From SG8-41 sp035259205 (lineage in GTDB: Bacteria > Pseudomonadota > Gammaproteobacteria > Burkholderiales > SG8-41): a stretch of 47,996 nt of DNA. Location: positions 1-47,996 of the forward strand of contig DATFWO010000292.1 of assembly GCA_035259205.1 (NCBI GenBank), given 5' to 3'. The notes beneath the pieces are model-generated. The model had not been told where the DNA came from. It did no database searches and saw nothing but the letters and a program-made list of their open reading frames with translations. Shown here one piece after another: positions 8,193 through 16,899 of this stretch (positions within the stretch are counted from its first letter, which is position 1; every line of letters starts with the position of its first letter). The position numbers were made by a program, and so were the translations under genes.

Positions 8193-9251
8193 AAGTTCGA
8201 CGCGGCCGCCCGCCGCGCGGATGCGCTCCGCGCGCTGCTGGATGAAGCGCTGGAAGCTGGGCTGTCTCCGATAGGCCCCGCTCGCCACGTATTCGAGGCC
8301 CGAGGCGATATGGAAGGGCTGGAGGTATGCCTCCATGCGAAATACCTCGCGCCCGGCTGCGTCGAAGAAAACGAAGCTCGGCGCATAGACGACACCGAGC
8401 GCGCGCGCCCATCCCTCTTCGGTAAGGGTTTTGCCTTCGGGCGTCAGCACCGGGGCGACGCCGAACAACTCCAGGCGCGCCACGTCGAACCGCGCAATCA
8501 GCTCGATTACCGCGGGCTCCTTCAAGCCGCGCTCGTGCAGCTCGTCGCAGGCACCGCACGACTTCTGCTCGAACAGCACGGCGAGCGGCCTTCCTCCAGG
8601 GCGTTTCCGGCGCGAGAAATCGTGCGGTGGCTTGATGAAAAAGGGCTCATGGTGCAGCGCGCCGCTCGCGGGCTCGTGCGCGTGGCGTTGAAGGTATGCG
8701 GCGAAGTGCGTTTTCGTCTCCTGCTTTCCGGCGACGAAGTCCAGAGCTGCCTGAAACTTGTGGGGAGGATAGTAGCCGTTCAGTCGCAACACGACCGCGC
8801 CTTTTTCGTCGAAGAAGAGCAGGGTCGGCGTGAACTGTACTTTCAGGAAAGCGGCGAACGCCTTCTCGCGCCGGATGCTGCCGTCCGTCCACCTTACCTC
8901 GCGGTCGCCCCAGATGTTGATCGCGACCGCATTGAAGTTGCGGCGCGTGGCGTCTACGATATTCTTCTGACTGAAGTTGACGCGCACCAACTCGCGGCAG
9001 TAGGGACAACCGTCCTGCCCGAAGTACAGCATCAACCGCTTGCCCTCGGCGGTTGCCTCGCGCACGTCCTCCCGGATATCGAGGAACGTTTCCTTGAACC
9101 AGGCGGGATACTCGATCGCATTGGGAGAGGGATTGAAAGCCGCGGCACTCATGGCGGCGGTTGCTACGGGCCCGGCGGCCGAGACGGTGACGCATGCCGC
9201 CGCGACTGATGCGCGCACATTGCGCGCCCACCAAACTCCACTACTCATCAT
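8187..9251 (-). CDS. Periplasmic protein with two thioredoxin-like domains
   Basis: A 354-residue exported protein, resembling SoxW/thioredoxin-like families. The N-terminus has a signal-like hydrophobic stretch (about residues 12-35). Domain 1 has the redox motif CPYC (residues 82-85) with a cis-proline in FTPTLLFF. Domain 2 has CGAC (about 232-235) with YAPSFVFF. Both domains have the FFDxxG strand that follows the active site in such folds. It probably reduces or exchanges disulfides on exported proteins, possibly cytochromes, but no partner is adjacent. ATG 9251 and ATG 9248 are equivalent candidates, lie inside a heptad repeat array and lack a clear ribosome site, so the true start may be slightly downstream. 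Confidence 0.75.
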   Translation of the reverse strand: MMSSGVWWARNVRASVAAACVTVSAAGPVATAAMSAAAFNPSPNAIEYPAWFKETFLDIREDVREATAEGKRLMLYFGQDGCPYCRELVRVNFSQKNIVDATRRNFNAVAINIWGDREVRWTDGSIRREKAFAAFLKVQFTPTLLFFDEKGAVVLRLNGYYPPHKFQAALDFVAGKQETKTHFAAYLQRHAHEPASGALHHEPFFIKPPHDFSRRKRPGGRPLAVLFEQKSCGACDELHERGLKEPAVIELIARFDVARLELFGVAPVLTPEGKTLTEEGWARALGVVYAPSFVFFDAAGREVFRMEAYLQPFHIASGLEYVASGAYRRQPSFQRFIQQRAERIRAAGGRVELW

Positions 9252-9265
9252 CCATCACTCATCAC
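9241..9265. repeat. Heptad repeat array at the LON-protein stop / thioredoxin-protein start
   Basis: On the minus strand the units read GTGATGA, GTGATGG, ATGATGA, GTAG. The LON-domain gene stop (TGA, 9264-9262) and the start codon of the next gene both lie within it. Confidence 0.75.
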
Positions 9266-9861
9266 GCCTTCCCGGCGAGCCCGACGCGGGCGAGAAATTG
9301 CCGCAGGCGTTGAAAACGCGCCTGGCTTTCCTGCAGCTCGAGCAGCTCCTGCTTCTCCGCGGTTTCGATCGGCAGGACTTCGGCCAAACGGTAGCTGACC
9401 CAGGCTGCGTCGTCGAGCTTCAGGGGCTCGGGAAAATGCTCGGTGCCGACCTTCTCGATGATCGTTTTCAGGATCTCGCCGCACAGGGTATCGACCTCGC
9501 CGCCGGTGGGGTCGAGGGGAAGCAACTCGACCTTGGCGGTGATGAGCTGATTCGGTGCAACTCGCGTCTCTCGAACTCGAAAGCGCTGTCCGCCGCGGGT
9601 CAGAAGATGAAACAGGCCGAGCTGCGGCATCTCCCATTGCGCTATCGTGGCGAGACAGCCAACGCGCGCAGGCAGCGCGGCGGTTCCCACCTCGGGACCT
9701 TCGCGAATCAGGCAGACCCCAAACGGAATATTGTCGCGAAGACAGGTCTTGGTCATCTCGATGTAGCGCAGCTCGAACACCTTGAGCGGGAGCACGCCCT
9801 CCGGGAACAGGACGGTGTTCAGCGGGAACAGGAAGATCTCCCGTGTCGAATCGGCTGCCAT
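9262..9861 (-). CDS. LON substrate-binding (LAN) domain protein
   Basis: Stand-alone Lon N-terminal domain of 199 residues, without ATPase or protease parts. The opening REIFLFPLNTVLFPEGVLPLKVFE and the following RYIEMTKTCL and FGVCLIREGPEVG segments are typical of this family (shown here as motifs of the LON fold). The C-terminus is helical (ETAEKQELLELQ). Its role is unknown; stand-alone LAN proteins are widespread in proteobacteria. I chose ATG 9861 because the longer open frame upstream overlaps rapZ. The gap to rapZ is about 90 bases on the same strand. Confidence 0.85.
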   Translation of the reverse strand: MAADSTREIFLFPLNTVLFPEGVLPLKVFELRYIEMTKTCLRDNIPFGVCLIREGPEVGTAALPARVGCLATIAQWEMPQLGLFHLLTRGGQRFRVRETRVAPNQLITAKVELLPLDPTGGEVDTLCGEILKTIIEKVGTEHFPEPLKLDDAAWVSYRLAEVLPIETAEKQELLELQESQARFQRLRQFLARVGLAGKA

Positions 9862-9953
9862 GCTAATCTCGAAAAAAAGCGTGATCCGCCATCGGTGATC
9901 CGCGTCAAATTCGAACAGACTGACTCTTACATGAAACGGGTTCCAGCCACGTC

Positions 9954-10790
9954 CTATGACAATCCGCGATGGCGGACCAGCACCTGACCCCGGCCGCGGA
10001 AACTGGCGGCGAGGGCTTCCACCAGGTACACCGACCGGTGCCGGCCGCCGGTGCAGCCGATTGCCACAGTGAAATAGCTGCGGCTGTCGCGCTCGAAGCT
10101 CGGCAGCCATTCGGCGACGAAGCGGTGGATGTCCTCGTACATCTTCTGACAAGCGGGTTCGGCGCAAAGGAAGTCGATCACGGGCCGGTCCAGTCCGGTA
10201 AGGTGCCTCAGGTTCGCATCGTAGTGCGGGTTGGGCAGACAGCGTACGTCGAACACCAGGTCTGCGTCGAGCGGAATGCCGTCCTTGTAGCCGAACGACT
10301 CGAACAACAGGGTAAGAGTGGTGGGGGGCGCGGTAACGAAGTCCTTGACCCAGTTGCGCAGCACGTTTGCGGTGAGGTCGCTGGTATCCACTCGGTGCGC
10401 GAGGTCGGCGAGACCGGATAGAAATTCCCGCTCGCGTTCTATGCACTCGGGGAGCGTGCGTACGCCGTCGTAGAGCGGATGGCGCCGCCGGGTCTCGGAA
10501 AAGCGCTTGATCAGGGTATCTGTCTTCGCTTCGAGGAAGAGAACCCGCAGGTCGATGCCCCGCCGCCTGAATTCGTCGAGCTGGCGCGGCAGCTCCGAAA
10601 TCGCGTCGGCGCTGCGCTCTTCGATGGCCACCGCGGCGCGCGGCCGGCCGGCGGCGGCGAGATGATCGACCAGCTGCGGCAGCAGCTTCCCCGGCAGGCC
10701 GTCCACGTAGTAGTAGCCGCTATCCTCCAGAACGTTCAAGGCGACGCTCTTGCCCGAGCCGGAGAGCCCGGTGATGAGAACTAGCTGCAT
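9954..10790 (-). CDS. rapZ: RNase adapter / nucleotide-binding protein RapZ
   Basis: A 278-residue cytoplasmic protein. In enterobacteria RapZ binds the sRNA GlmZ and recruits RNase E, controlling GlmS and amino-sugar supply; in betaproteobacteria its role is less certain. The Walker A motif GLSGSGKS is at residues 8-15. The C-terminal domain has the conserved IGCTGGRHRSVY motif. ATG 10790 gives the usual N-terminus (MQLVLITGLSGSG); the longer frame upstream translates heptad repeats. It follows hprK, as in other betaproteobacteria. The PTS genes that often follow rapZ (EIIA, HPr, EI) are not here. Confidence 0.95.
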   Translation of the reverse strand: MQLVLITGLSGSGKSVALNVLEDSGYYYVDGLPGKLLPQLVDHLAAAGRPRAAVAIEERSADAISELPRQLDEFRRRGIDLRVLFLEAKTDTLIKRFSETRRRHPLYDGVRTLPECIEREREFLSGLADLAHRVDTSDLTANVLRNWVKDFVTAPPTTLTLLFESFGYKDGIPLDADLVFDVRCLPNPHYDANLRHLTGLDRPVIDFLCAEPACQKMYEDIHRFVAEWLPSFERDSRSYFTVAIGCTGGRHRSVYLVEALAASFRGRGQVLVRHRGLS

Positions 10791-10794
10791 CGTG

Positions 10795-10895
10795 GTGACT
10801 CGTGATTCGTGACTCGTGACTCGACGAGCATCTCCAGGCCGTGCGGTTTTTGCCTTAACAGCCACGAGTCACGAGTTACCAGTCACGATTCACGC
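10795..10895. repeat. Inverted pair of heptad arrays between hprK and rapZ
   Basis: The left array (10795-10822) has GTGACTC, GTGATTC, GTGACTC, GTGACTC. The right array (10861-10895) has GCCACGA, GTCACGA, GTTACCA, GTCACGA, TTCACGC. The two are inverted with a spacer of about 38 bases, so the hprK-rapZ transcript can form a long stem of roughly 30 base pairs. The right array supplies the hprK stop codon and its last two or three codons. The left array ends four bases before the rapZ ATG and may affect its translation. Confidence 0.88.
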
Positions 10896-11827
10896 TTCTG
10901 CATTTCCTGCTGCTGGCGGGCGATGAACTCCCGCGTGCTGTCGAAGCCCCGCAATTGCAGCACATAGTTGCGCACTGCAGCCTCGGTCAGGACGGCGAGA
11001 TTGCGGCCTGCGGCGACCGGTATCACGACCTTGCGGATCTCCACGCCCATGACTTGCTGGGTCCCGGCGTTCAGCGGCAGGCGTTCCACCCACTGCGACT
11101 CGGTTCCGGCGGGCCGTTCCAGGAGAACGATCAGCTTGAGGTTCTTCCGTGGGCGCAGCGCTGCCTCGCCGAAGATGGTGCGGATGTTGAGCACGCCGAG
11201 CCCGCGCACTTCCAGGAAATCCTTGAGCATGGCGGGGCAACGTCCCTCCACCGTCTCCGGTCCGATCCGGTAGAGCTCGACCACATCGTCCGCGACGAGG
11301 CCGCTGCCCCGGCTGATCAGCTCCAGCGCGAGCTCGCTCTTGCCGACGCTGGAATCGCCCGTGATCAGCACACCCATGCCCAGCACGTCGAGAAAGACGC
11401 CGTGTGCGGTCGTGGTTTCGGCGAGGGCGCGCGCGAGATACGGCCGCAGCATCCACATCAACTCGACGCTGGAGAGCGGAGATCGGAACAGCGCGATGGC
11501 GGTGGATTCCGCGACCGCTGCGAGAGGCGCCGGAATCTCATCCATTCCGGCCATGACAAAGCACGCGAGCTCCTTGGTTGCCACCTTGGCGAGCACGGAG
11601 CGGCAACTCGCGGGATCGAGGCCGCGAAGGTAGGTAGCCTCGGATGTGCCCACTACCTGGATCAGGTTGGGATGTATGAAGTTGAGGTGACCGATCAGGC
11701 CCTGGGAGGAATCCTTCGTCAGCTCGCTGTTGAGTTCCTTGTCCCCGCCGTTGCGACCGGCGACCCATTCCAGCCTGAGCTTCTCCCGGTTGTCGTCAAA
11801 CAACCGGGCTATGCTGACTCGCGGCAT
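10883..11827 (-). CDS. hprK: HPr kinase/phosphorylase HprK
   Basis: A 314-residue bifunctional enzyme that phosphorylates and dephosphorylates HPr on a serine, here as part of the reduced proteobacterial PTS. Walker A is GDSSVGKS (157-164), preceded by AHGVFLDVLG with the catalytic histidine. The family signature is EVRGLGVLNIRTIFG. ATG 11827 gives the usual start (MPRVSIARLFDDN); it lies 32 bases inside the end of ptsN. The extreme C-terminus (KRES) is encoded by heptad repeat sequence, so it may vary between relatives. Confidence 0.96.
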   Translation of the reverse strand: MPRVSIARLFDDNREKLRLEWVAGRNGGDKELNSELTKDSSQGLIGHLNFIHPNLIQVVGTSEATYLRGLDPASCRSVLAKVATKELACFVMAGMDEIPAPLAAVAESTAIALFRSPLSSVELMWMLRPYLARALAETTTAHGVFLDVLGMGVLITGDSSVGKSELALELISRGSGLVADDVVELYRIGPETVEGRCPAMLKDFLEVRGLGVLNIRTIFGEAALRPRKNLKLIVLLERPAGTESQWVERLPLNAGTQQVMGVEIRKVVIPVAAGRNLAVLTEAAVRNYVLQLRGFDSTREFIARQQQEMQKRES

Positions 11828-12281
11828 GCGGCTGCCAGTCGCTGATGAGTTGGTGCACCGCGGCAGGCGTGGCGCCCGCGAGCAGCTGCTCCCGGAACGT
11901 CTTGTCGCTGAACATCTGTGCAAGCTCGGACAGGATCTGCAGGTGCAGGTCCGTGGCCCGGTCCGGCACGAGCAGGACGAAGATCAGGTTCACCGGCTGG
12001 CCGTCGGGCGCATCGAACGGTATCGGCTGCTTCATTCTGACGATCGCGCCGAGCGCTTCCTTCAGCCCCTTGATCCGGCCGTGCGGGATCGCTATGCCCT
12101 GGCCCAATCCGGTCGACCCGAGCTTCTCGCGGGCGAACAGGCTGTCGAACACCTGGCTGCGGGCGATATGGTGATGGTTCTCGAAGATCAGCCCCACCTG
12201 TTCGAAAACCCGTTTCTTGCTGCTGACGTCCAGATCCAGAATGACGTTCGACAGTGGCAACAGCTTGGAGATCAGATTCAT
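11796..12281 (-). CDS. ptsN: Nitrogen PTS EIIA protein PtsN
   Basis: EIIA(Ntr) of 161 residues, a phospho-accepting regulator of the PTS branch that controls potassium, nitrogen and cell-envelope functions. The phosphorylated histidine is His67 in GQGIAIPHGRI, followed by LIFVLLVPDRATDLHLQIL, typical of PTS EIIA type 2 domains. It lies between hpf and hprK in the conserved rpoN-linked cluster and overlaps hprK by 32 bases, suggesting coupled translation. Confidence 0.96.
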   Translation of the reverse strand: MNLISKLLPLSNVILDLDVSSKKRVFEQVGLIFENHHHIARSQVFDSLFAREKLGSTGLGQGIAIPHGRIKGLKEALGAIVRMKQPIPFDAPDGQPVNLIFVLLVPDRATDLHLQILSELAQMFSDKTFREQLLAGATPAAVHQLISDWQPHAASQHSPVV

Positions 12282-12349
12282 GTGAGCAAGTCGCGTATTT
12301 CGGATGCAACAGACGCCGGCGTCAACAAGCGGTCATTCCCCGGTCCAGC

Positions 12350-12676
12350 TCATTGTCCGGCATGATGCTTGAGAGCAGCGCCGTTGTGGCGGTGCTCGAG
12401 GGATTTTTCCTTGTGCTTGACGATGGTCCGGTCGAGCTTGTCGATCAGGCCGTCGATGGCTGCGTACATATCGAGGTCGGTGCTCTCGCAATGGATGTCC
12501 TTCCCACGCACGTGAACGCTCGCTTCGATCCTGTGATTCAGCTTTTCAACCGTAAGCACCACGTTTACGTCGATCACGTGATCGAAATGATGCGTAATTC
12601 GCTGCAGCTTGCCCGACACGTAGTCGCGTATGGAGGGCGTGATTTCTACGTGATGCCCGGTCAAGTAGACGTTCAT
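12350..12676 (-). CDS. hpf: Ribosome hibernation promoting factor (short form)
   Basis: A 108-residue protein that binds the small ribosomal subunit and promotes inactive 100S ribosomes in stationary phase. The sequence MNVYLTGHHVEITPSIRDYV followed by KLQRITHHFDHVIDVNVVL is typical, and it lacks the long-form C-terminal dimerisation domain. A good ribosome site (AAGGAGA) precedes ATG 12676. It is 23 bases downstream of rpoN, the conserved arrangement. Confidence 0.95.
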   Translation of the reverse strand: MNVYLTGHHVEITPSIRDYVSGKLQRITHHFDHVIDVNVVLTVEKLNHRIEASVHVRGKDIHCESTDLDMYAAIDGLIDKLDRTIVKHKEKSLEHRHNGAALKHHAGQ

Positions 12677-12699
12677 CCCAGGTCTCCTTTAGATAAGGC

Positions 12700-14154
12700 C
12701 TACAGGGACTTTCTCAAATTGACAGGCAGGATCTGCAGCGATTCGCGGTACTTGGCGACTGTGCGGCGCGCGACCACGATTCCCTGCTGCGACAGTATCT
12801 CCGAGAGCTGGCCATCGGACAGCGGCTTGCGCGCGTTCTCCGCCATCACCAGCTGCTTGATCAGCGCGCGGATCGCCGTACTGGAGGCAGCCCCTCCGGC
12901 GTCGGTCGTGACGTGGCTGCCGAAGAAGTACTTCAGCTCGTAAATCCCGCCCGGCGTGTGCATGTATTTCTGCGTGGTCACGCGCGACACGGTCGACTCG
13001 TGCAGATCGAGTGCTTCGGCGATCTCCCTCAGCACCAGCGGCCGCATCGCCACGGCGCCGTGCTCGAAGAAGTTGCGCTGCCGGTCCACGATGGACTGCG
13101 ATACGCGCAGTATGGTCTCGAAGCGCTGCTGCACGTTCTTGATCAGCCACTTCGCCTCCTGCAGCTGGCTCGCCAGCTGCTGGGAGCCCGCATTGCGATT
13201 GCGCTGCAGAATATCGGCGTAGAGGCGGTTGATCCTCAATCGCGGCATGGCCTCGGGATTGAGCGAGGCGACCCACACGCCCTTCACCTTTCTCACGATG
13301 ACGTCGGGTACCACATAGCGCGTTTCTTCGGAAGAAAAATCGCGCCCCGGGCGCGGGTTGAGGCTCGTGATCAGTTTCTGCACCGCGCGCAGAGAAGTGT
13401 CGTCGCATCGCAACAGTTTTTTCAGCTTCCCGAAATCGCGTGCGGCGAGCACCTCGAGGTGCTGTTTCACGGTCTCGAGCGCTTCGTTGCGGTACGGCGT
13501 GTCCGGGGGCATCGCCGCCAGCTGCAAGGCGAGGCACTCGCTCAGATTTCGCGCTCCGATGCCAGCCGGCTCCAAGTGCTGCAGGTGCTTCAATGCGATC
13601 TGCAGCTCTTCCAGCTCGACTTCGAGCTCGGGCGGAAGGATCTCGATGAATTCCTCCAGGCTCTGTGTCAAGTATCCGCCGTCGTCCAGCGAATCGATCA
13701 GCAGTGTGACGAGCGTCCGGTCGCGTTCCGGAAGATTGGTGTGCGCAAGTTGAGGCAGGAGGTGGGCCCGCAGCGTCAGGGTATCCGCCGGAACCTGCTG
13801 CGACTCGGTTTCGTCGTTCTCGTCGCGATACCCGGAAGGCGGCGCATCATCCATCGCGCTGAATTCGGCGCCTTCGGTGTCGGCTGAAGAGGAGGTCTCT
13901 GCCGCCGTGGCGTCCGCGGTCGGCGCATCCGGTGAATCCTGTGAATCCGGGGTTGCCGTAGTGGTGCCGGGCGTCGGCGCAGTCGCCTGCTCGCGCATGC
14001 CGTCGTCGCGCTCGAGCAGCGGGTTTTCCTGAAGGACGCGCTCGAGTTCCTGCGTCAGTTCGAGTGTGGACAATTGCAGCAGGCGTATGGATTGCTGCAG
14101 CTGCGGCGTGAGCGTGAGGTGCTGTGATAGGCGGAGCTGGAGGGAATGCTTCAT
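12700..14154 (-). CDS. rpoN: RNA polymerase sigma-54 factor RpoN
   Basis: A 484-residue alternative sigma factor that recognises GG(-24)/GC(-12) promoters and needs an AAA+ activator. The N-terminal glutamine-rich region (LRLSQHLTLTPQLQQSIRLL) is the activator-interacting domain. An acidic, alanine-rich spacer covers about residues 55-110. The RpoN box ARRTVAKYRE is close to the C-terminus. Two sigma-54-type promoters and one sigma-54-dependent regulator occur elsewhere in this window. Confidence 0.98.
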   Translation of the reverse strand: MKHSLQLRLSQHLTLTPQLQQSIRLLQLSTLELTQELERVLQENPLLERDDGMREQATAPTPGTTTATPDSQDSPDAPTADATAAETSSSADTEGAEFSAMDDAPPSGYRDENDETESQQVPADTLTLRAHLLPQLAHTNLPERDRTLVTLLIDSLDDGGYLTQSLEEFIEILPPELEVELEELQIALKHLQHLEPAGIGARNLSECLALQLAAMPPDTPYRNEALETVKQHLEVLAARDFGKLKKLLRCDDTSLRAVQKLITSLNPRPGRDFSSEETRYVVPDVIVRKVKGVWVASLNPEAMPRLRINRLYADILQRNRNAGSQQLASQLQEAKWLIKNVQQRFETILRVSQSIVDRQRNFFEHGAVAMRPLVLREIAEALDLHESTVSRVTTQKYMHTPGGIYELKYFFGSHVTTDAGGAASSTAIRALIKQLVMAENARKPLSDGQLSEILSQQGIVVARRTVAKYRESLQILPVNLRKSL

Positions 14155-14220
14155 GAGTTCGTGGTTGCCCTGGTCATCCGGCTCGCCGCAATTCTTGCGC
14201 TCCGCGGTGCCTGCGCAAGA

Positions 14221-15006
14221 CTAGAGGCGGAAATGCTCTCCCAGATAGACCTTTCTAACGCTTTCATTATAGATGATTTCGTCCGGCTTGCCGTAGGCGA
14301 GCACGGTACCGTCGTTGATGATGTATGCCCGGTCGCAGATGCCGAGAGTCTCTCTCACATTGTGATCCGTAATCAGCACGCCGATGTCCCGTTCCCTCAG
14401 GAAACCGATGATTTTTTGGATTTCAAGCACCGCAATCGGGTCCACGCCGGCAAACGGCTCGTCGAGGAGGATGAACCGGGGCTCGGTCGCGAGCGCCCGC
14501 GCAATTTCGACGCGCCGGCGCTCCCCTCCCGAGAGACTGATCGCGAGGTTGCCGTGCAGATGCGCGATGTGCAGGTCGTGCAGCAGCTCGTCGAGCCGGT
14601 TGCGTATTTTCTGCGGGTCGGCGTGATAGAGCTCGAGGACCGCTTGAACGTTTTGGGCGACGGTCAGACGGCGGAAAATCGAGGCTTCCTGCGGCAGATA
14701 GCTCAGTCCCAGCCGCGCGCGCCTGTGCATCGGCGTGTGGGTGAGTCTCTTGCCGTCGAGAAAGAGCTCGCCGCCGTCCATCGGCACCAATCCCACCATC
14801 ATGTAGAAGCACGTGGTCTTGCCCGCCCCGTTCGGCCCGAGCAGGCCGATCACCTCGCCGCTGCGCACATCCAGGGAAACGTCCTTCACCACGACGCGCG
14901 AGCGATAGCGCTTGTTCAGCCGTTCGGCGCGCAGCTCGCTGTGCGTCTGCTCGACGAGCTCGGCTTCTGCGGGCAGGGGAAGGGGTATCTGGCTCGCGTC
15001 GTTCAT
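14221..15006 (-). CDS. lptB: LPS export ABC transporter ATPase LptB
   Basis: Cytoplasmic ATPase of 261 residues that powers LPS extraction by LptFG. It contains Walker A GPNGAGKTT, the Q-loop region, signature LSGGERRRVEIA and Walker B ILLDEPFAGVD. The extended N-terminus of about 25 residues before LNKRYRSRVVV is common in betaproteobacterial LptB. It starts 14 bases after lptA and precedes rpoN. Confidence 0.97.
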   Translation of the reverse strand: MNDASQIPLPLPAEAELVEQTHSELRAERLNKRYRSRVVVKDVSLDVRSGEVIGLLGPNGAGKTTCFYMMVGLVPMDGGELFLDGKRLTHTPMHRRARLGLSYLPQEASIFRRLTVAQNVQAVLELYHADPQKIRNRLDELLHDLHIAHLHGNLAISLSGGERRRVEIARALATEPRFILLDEPFAGVDPIAVLEIQKIIGFLRERDIGVLITDHNVRETLGICDRAYIINDGTVLAYGKPDEIIYNESVRKVYLGEHFRL

Positions 15007-15020
15007 CGCGTCGGGCGATC

Positions 15021-15650
15021 CTATTTCCCGGCCGCGCCGGGCTCCTCGCGCGGTGCAGCGATCGTATCGGAGGGCTTGATCTTGAGCGGCGCCGCCGCAG
15101 CCGGCTTTTCCTTGGGTTTGGGCTGCATGATCGCCCGGACGCGCCCATCGGGATTGTTGGTGGTAGCGGCCTTGGCGCCGCCTCCGATGACCTGATAGAA
15201 CTCGGTCTGCGAGTCGTACGATATGTAATTCCCCCGCACCTCGTCCTCGCCGCGCTTCATCATCGCCCGCGTGAACATCTGCATCTTCTCGGCGCGCCCG
15301 TCGTATTCGATGCGCTCCGCCCAGCCCTCGATGTACTCGTCGTAGCCCTCGCGCTTCTGGCGGAAGTACGCCAGATTGCCCCAGGTCGTGCCGTATCTGA
15401 ACCCCTCCTTGTCCTGGCGGACCTCCATGCGGTCGCCGGTAATCCGCAGCGTGCCCTGCGTCAGTACCACGTTGCCCTCGAACACCGCCAGCTGCTTTAT
15501 GTCGTCGACGGTGACGCGGTCGGATTCGAGGTTGACTGGCTTTTCACTGTCGGCTTTTTCAGCGTGGACCGGCGCGGCGCACGCCAGCAGCGCGAGCAGC
15601 GCACCGATTAGAGCCGTCCCGCGCGTCCTGCTCTCACTGCTTCGCGTCAT
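15021..15650 (-). CDS. lptA: LPS transport periplasmic protein LptA
   Basis: A 209-residue periplasmic bridge protein that carries LPS between the inner and outer membrane. The signal peptide ends near ACAAPVHAEK. The OstA/LptA beta-jellyroll begins at VNLESDRVTVDD and includes VVLTQGTLRITGDRMEV. The C-terminus is Lys/Pro/Ala-rich. ATG 15650 overlaps the end of lptC by 17 bases; an upstream start would lie deeper in lptC and disturb the signal peptide. Confidence 0.93.
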   Translation of the reverse strand: MTRSSESRTRGTALIGALLALLACAAPVHAEKADSEKPVNLESDRVTVDDIKQLAVFEGNVVLTQGTLRITGDRMEVRQDKEGFRYGTTWGNLAYFRQKREGYDEYIEGWAERIEYDGRAEKMQMFTRAMMKRGEDEVRGNYISYDSQTEFYQVIGGGAKAATTNNPDGRVRAIMQPKPKEKPAAAAPLKIKPSDTIAAPREEPGAAGK

Positions 15651-16230
15651 TCTTCTTGGGCGCCTTGGTCGGGTCATAGGTTCCCTGGACGCGCGACAAG
15701 AGCTTCAGTACCCGCGTCTCGCTGTTCAATTCTAAGCCAACCGCGTTGACCACGGTTGCGGCGTCGGTAATGGTGACGTGACGGTCCGTCTTTGCGATGT
15801 TGTCGTCCGGTATGACATGGAGATACGTGGTGCGCATCACCATTTCACTCTGGGTTCCCTGAGCCGCACGCGTGACCTTCACGTCGTCCTTGAAATACAC
15901 GTTCTCGCCGTTGCTCGAAAGCAGGGCTTCGCTCGAAGTAATCGTCACCGGCTGACTGGAGCGGTAGGTTACGAAGTGGGGGTGCGTAAGGAGCGTCGTG
16001 TCGTCGTCCGGATAGTGCACCATGCGTTTGGCGGATAAGGTGTAGACGGCCACCCCCGCTTCGTTCGTCCGGAGCGCCGCCAGATTGTCCACGATGTAAT
16101 CCGGATCGTGACGTATCGGGCCGGGCGTGCCGCGGGGCGGCGGCTGCACGGTCCGGTCGAGCCAGAAGGTCAGGGCCGCCAGGGCTGCGAGCAGCAGAAA
16201 CGGAAACGCGCCCGTCAGTCTTTCGATCAT
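15634..16230 (-). CDS. lptC: LPS export protein LptC
   Basis: Bitopic inner-membrane protein of 198 residues that passes LPS from LptBFG to LptA. One N-terminal membrane helix (about residues 8-24) precedes a periplasmic beta-jellyroll (DYIVDNLAALRTNEAGVAVY, then HPHFVTYRSSQPV). Family identity is supported by length, topology and position between kdsC and lptA. Confidence 0.92.
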   Translation of the reverse strand: MIERLTGAFPFLLLAALAALTFWLDRTVQPPPRGTPGPIRHDPDYIVDNLAALRTNEAGVAVYTLSAKRMVHYPDDDTTLLTHPHFVTYRSSQPVTITSSEALLSSNGENVYFKDDVKVTRAAQGTQSEMVMRTTYLHVIPDDNIAKTDRHVTITDAATVVNAVGLELNSETRVLKLLSRVQGTYDPTKAPKKNDAKQ

Positions 16231-16293
16231 CTTCCCGCCATCTCTGCTACAGCCACCGCTCTGTCGGTCCTGGTCAAGCGCGTGACGGCGGAT

Positions 16294-16818
16294 TCACCGG
16301 TCGAACGCTGCGGTCCGCGCGTCCAGCGCGCCCTGCGCGTGCATGATCAACTCGCACAGCTCGCGCACCGCGCCGCGTCCTCCGGCGGCACGCGTAACGT
16401 AGTGGGCGTGCCGCCGCACGAGCGCAGGCGCGCCGGGTACCGTCGCGGCAAGTCCGCAGCGCTTCATCACCGGCACGTCCTGCAGGTCATCGCCGATGCA
16501 CGACACGGCTTCTCCCGCCAGATTCTGCTGCGCGAGCAGCTTGTTGAACGCTACAAGCTTGTCTTGAGCGCCCTGGAACACCAGTTCGATGCCCAGGTTG
16601 CGCATGCGTTCCTCCACCGCGCGCGAGGCGCGGCTCGTAATAACGGCGAGCGTTATTCCGCTCTCCTGCAGCAGCTTCATGCCATGGCCATCCAGCACGT
16701 TGAAGACTTTCAGCTCTTCACCGGAACTGCCAAACGCGAGCGCGCCGTCGGTCAGTACGCCGTCCACGTCGAAAATGGCGAGGCGTATCTGCCTGGCGCG
16801 TCTATAGAGCTCTTGCAC
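16294..16818 (-). CDS. kdsC: 3-deoxy-D-manno-octulosonate 8-phosphate phosphatase KdsC
   Basis: HAD-family phosphatase of 174 residues that makes free Kdo for the LPS core. The motif IFDVDGVLTDG holds the nucleophile Asp17 and acid/base Asp19. Motif II is VITSR and the C-terminal metal-binding motif is CIGDDLQD. The start is GTG 16818, with AGAAGG seven bases upstream. In many betaproteobacteria kdsD (arabinose-5-phosphate isomerase) lies just upstream; here it is absent. Confidence 0.95.
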   Translation of the reverse strand: MQELYRRARQIRLAIFDVDGVLTDGALAFGSSGEELKVFNVLDGHGMKLLQESGITLAVITSRASRAVEERMRNLGIELVFQGAQDKLVAFNKLLAQQNLAGEAVSCIGDDLQDVPVMKRCGLAATVPGAPALVRRHAHYVTRAAGGRGAVRELCELIMHAQGALDARTAAFDR

Positions 16819-16890
16819 GAATCGGCCTTCTGCAATCCGCGATCAGGCAAGCCATTCCAGGTTCGCGCCGAGCGGCTTCATGGGGAGGAA

Positions 16891-16899
16891 AGTATAGCA
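16891..16899 (-). promoter_or_regulatory. Putative promoter of the kdsC-rapZ operon (extended -10)
   Basis: On the minus strand TGCTATACT forms an extended -10 element about 75 bases upstream of the kdsC start. A convincing -35 is not seen, as expected for an extended -10 promoter. It could drive the long kdsC-lptC-lptA-lptB-rpoN-hpf-ptsN-hprK-rapZ series. Confidence 0.45.
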
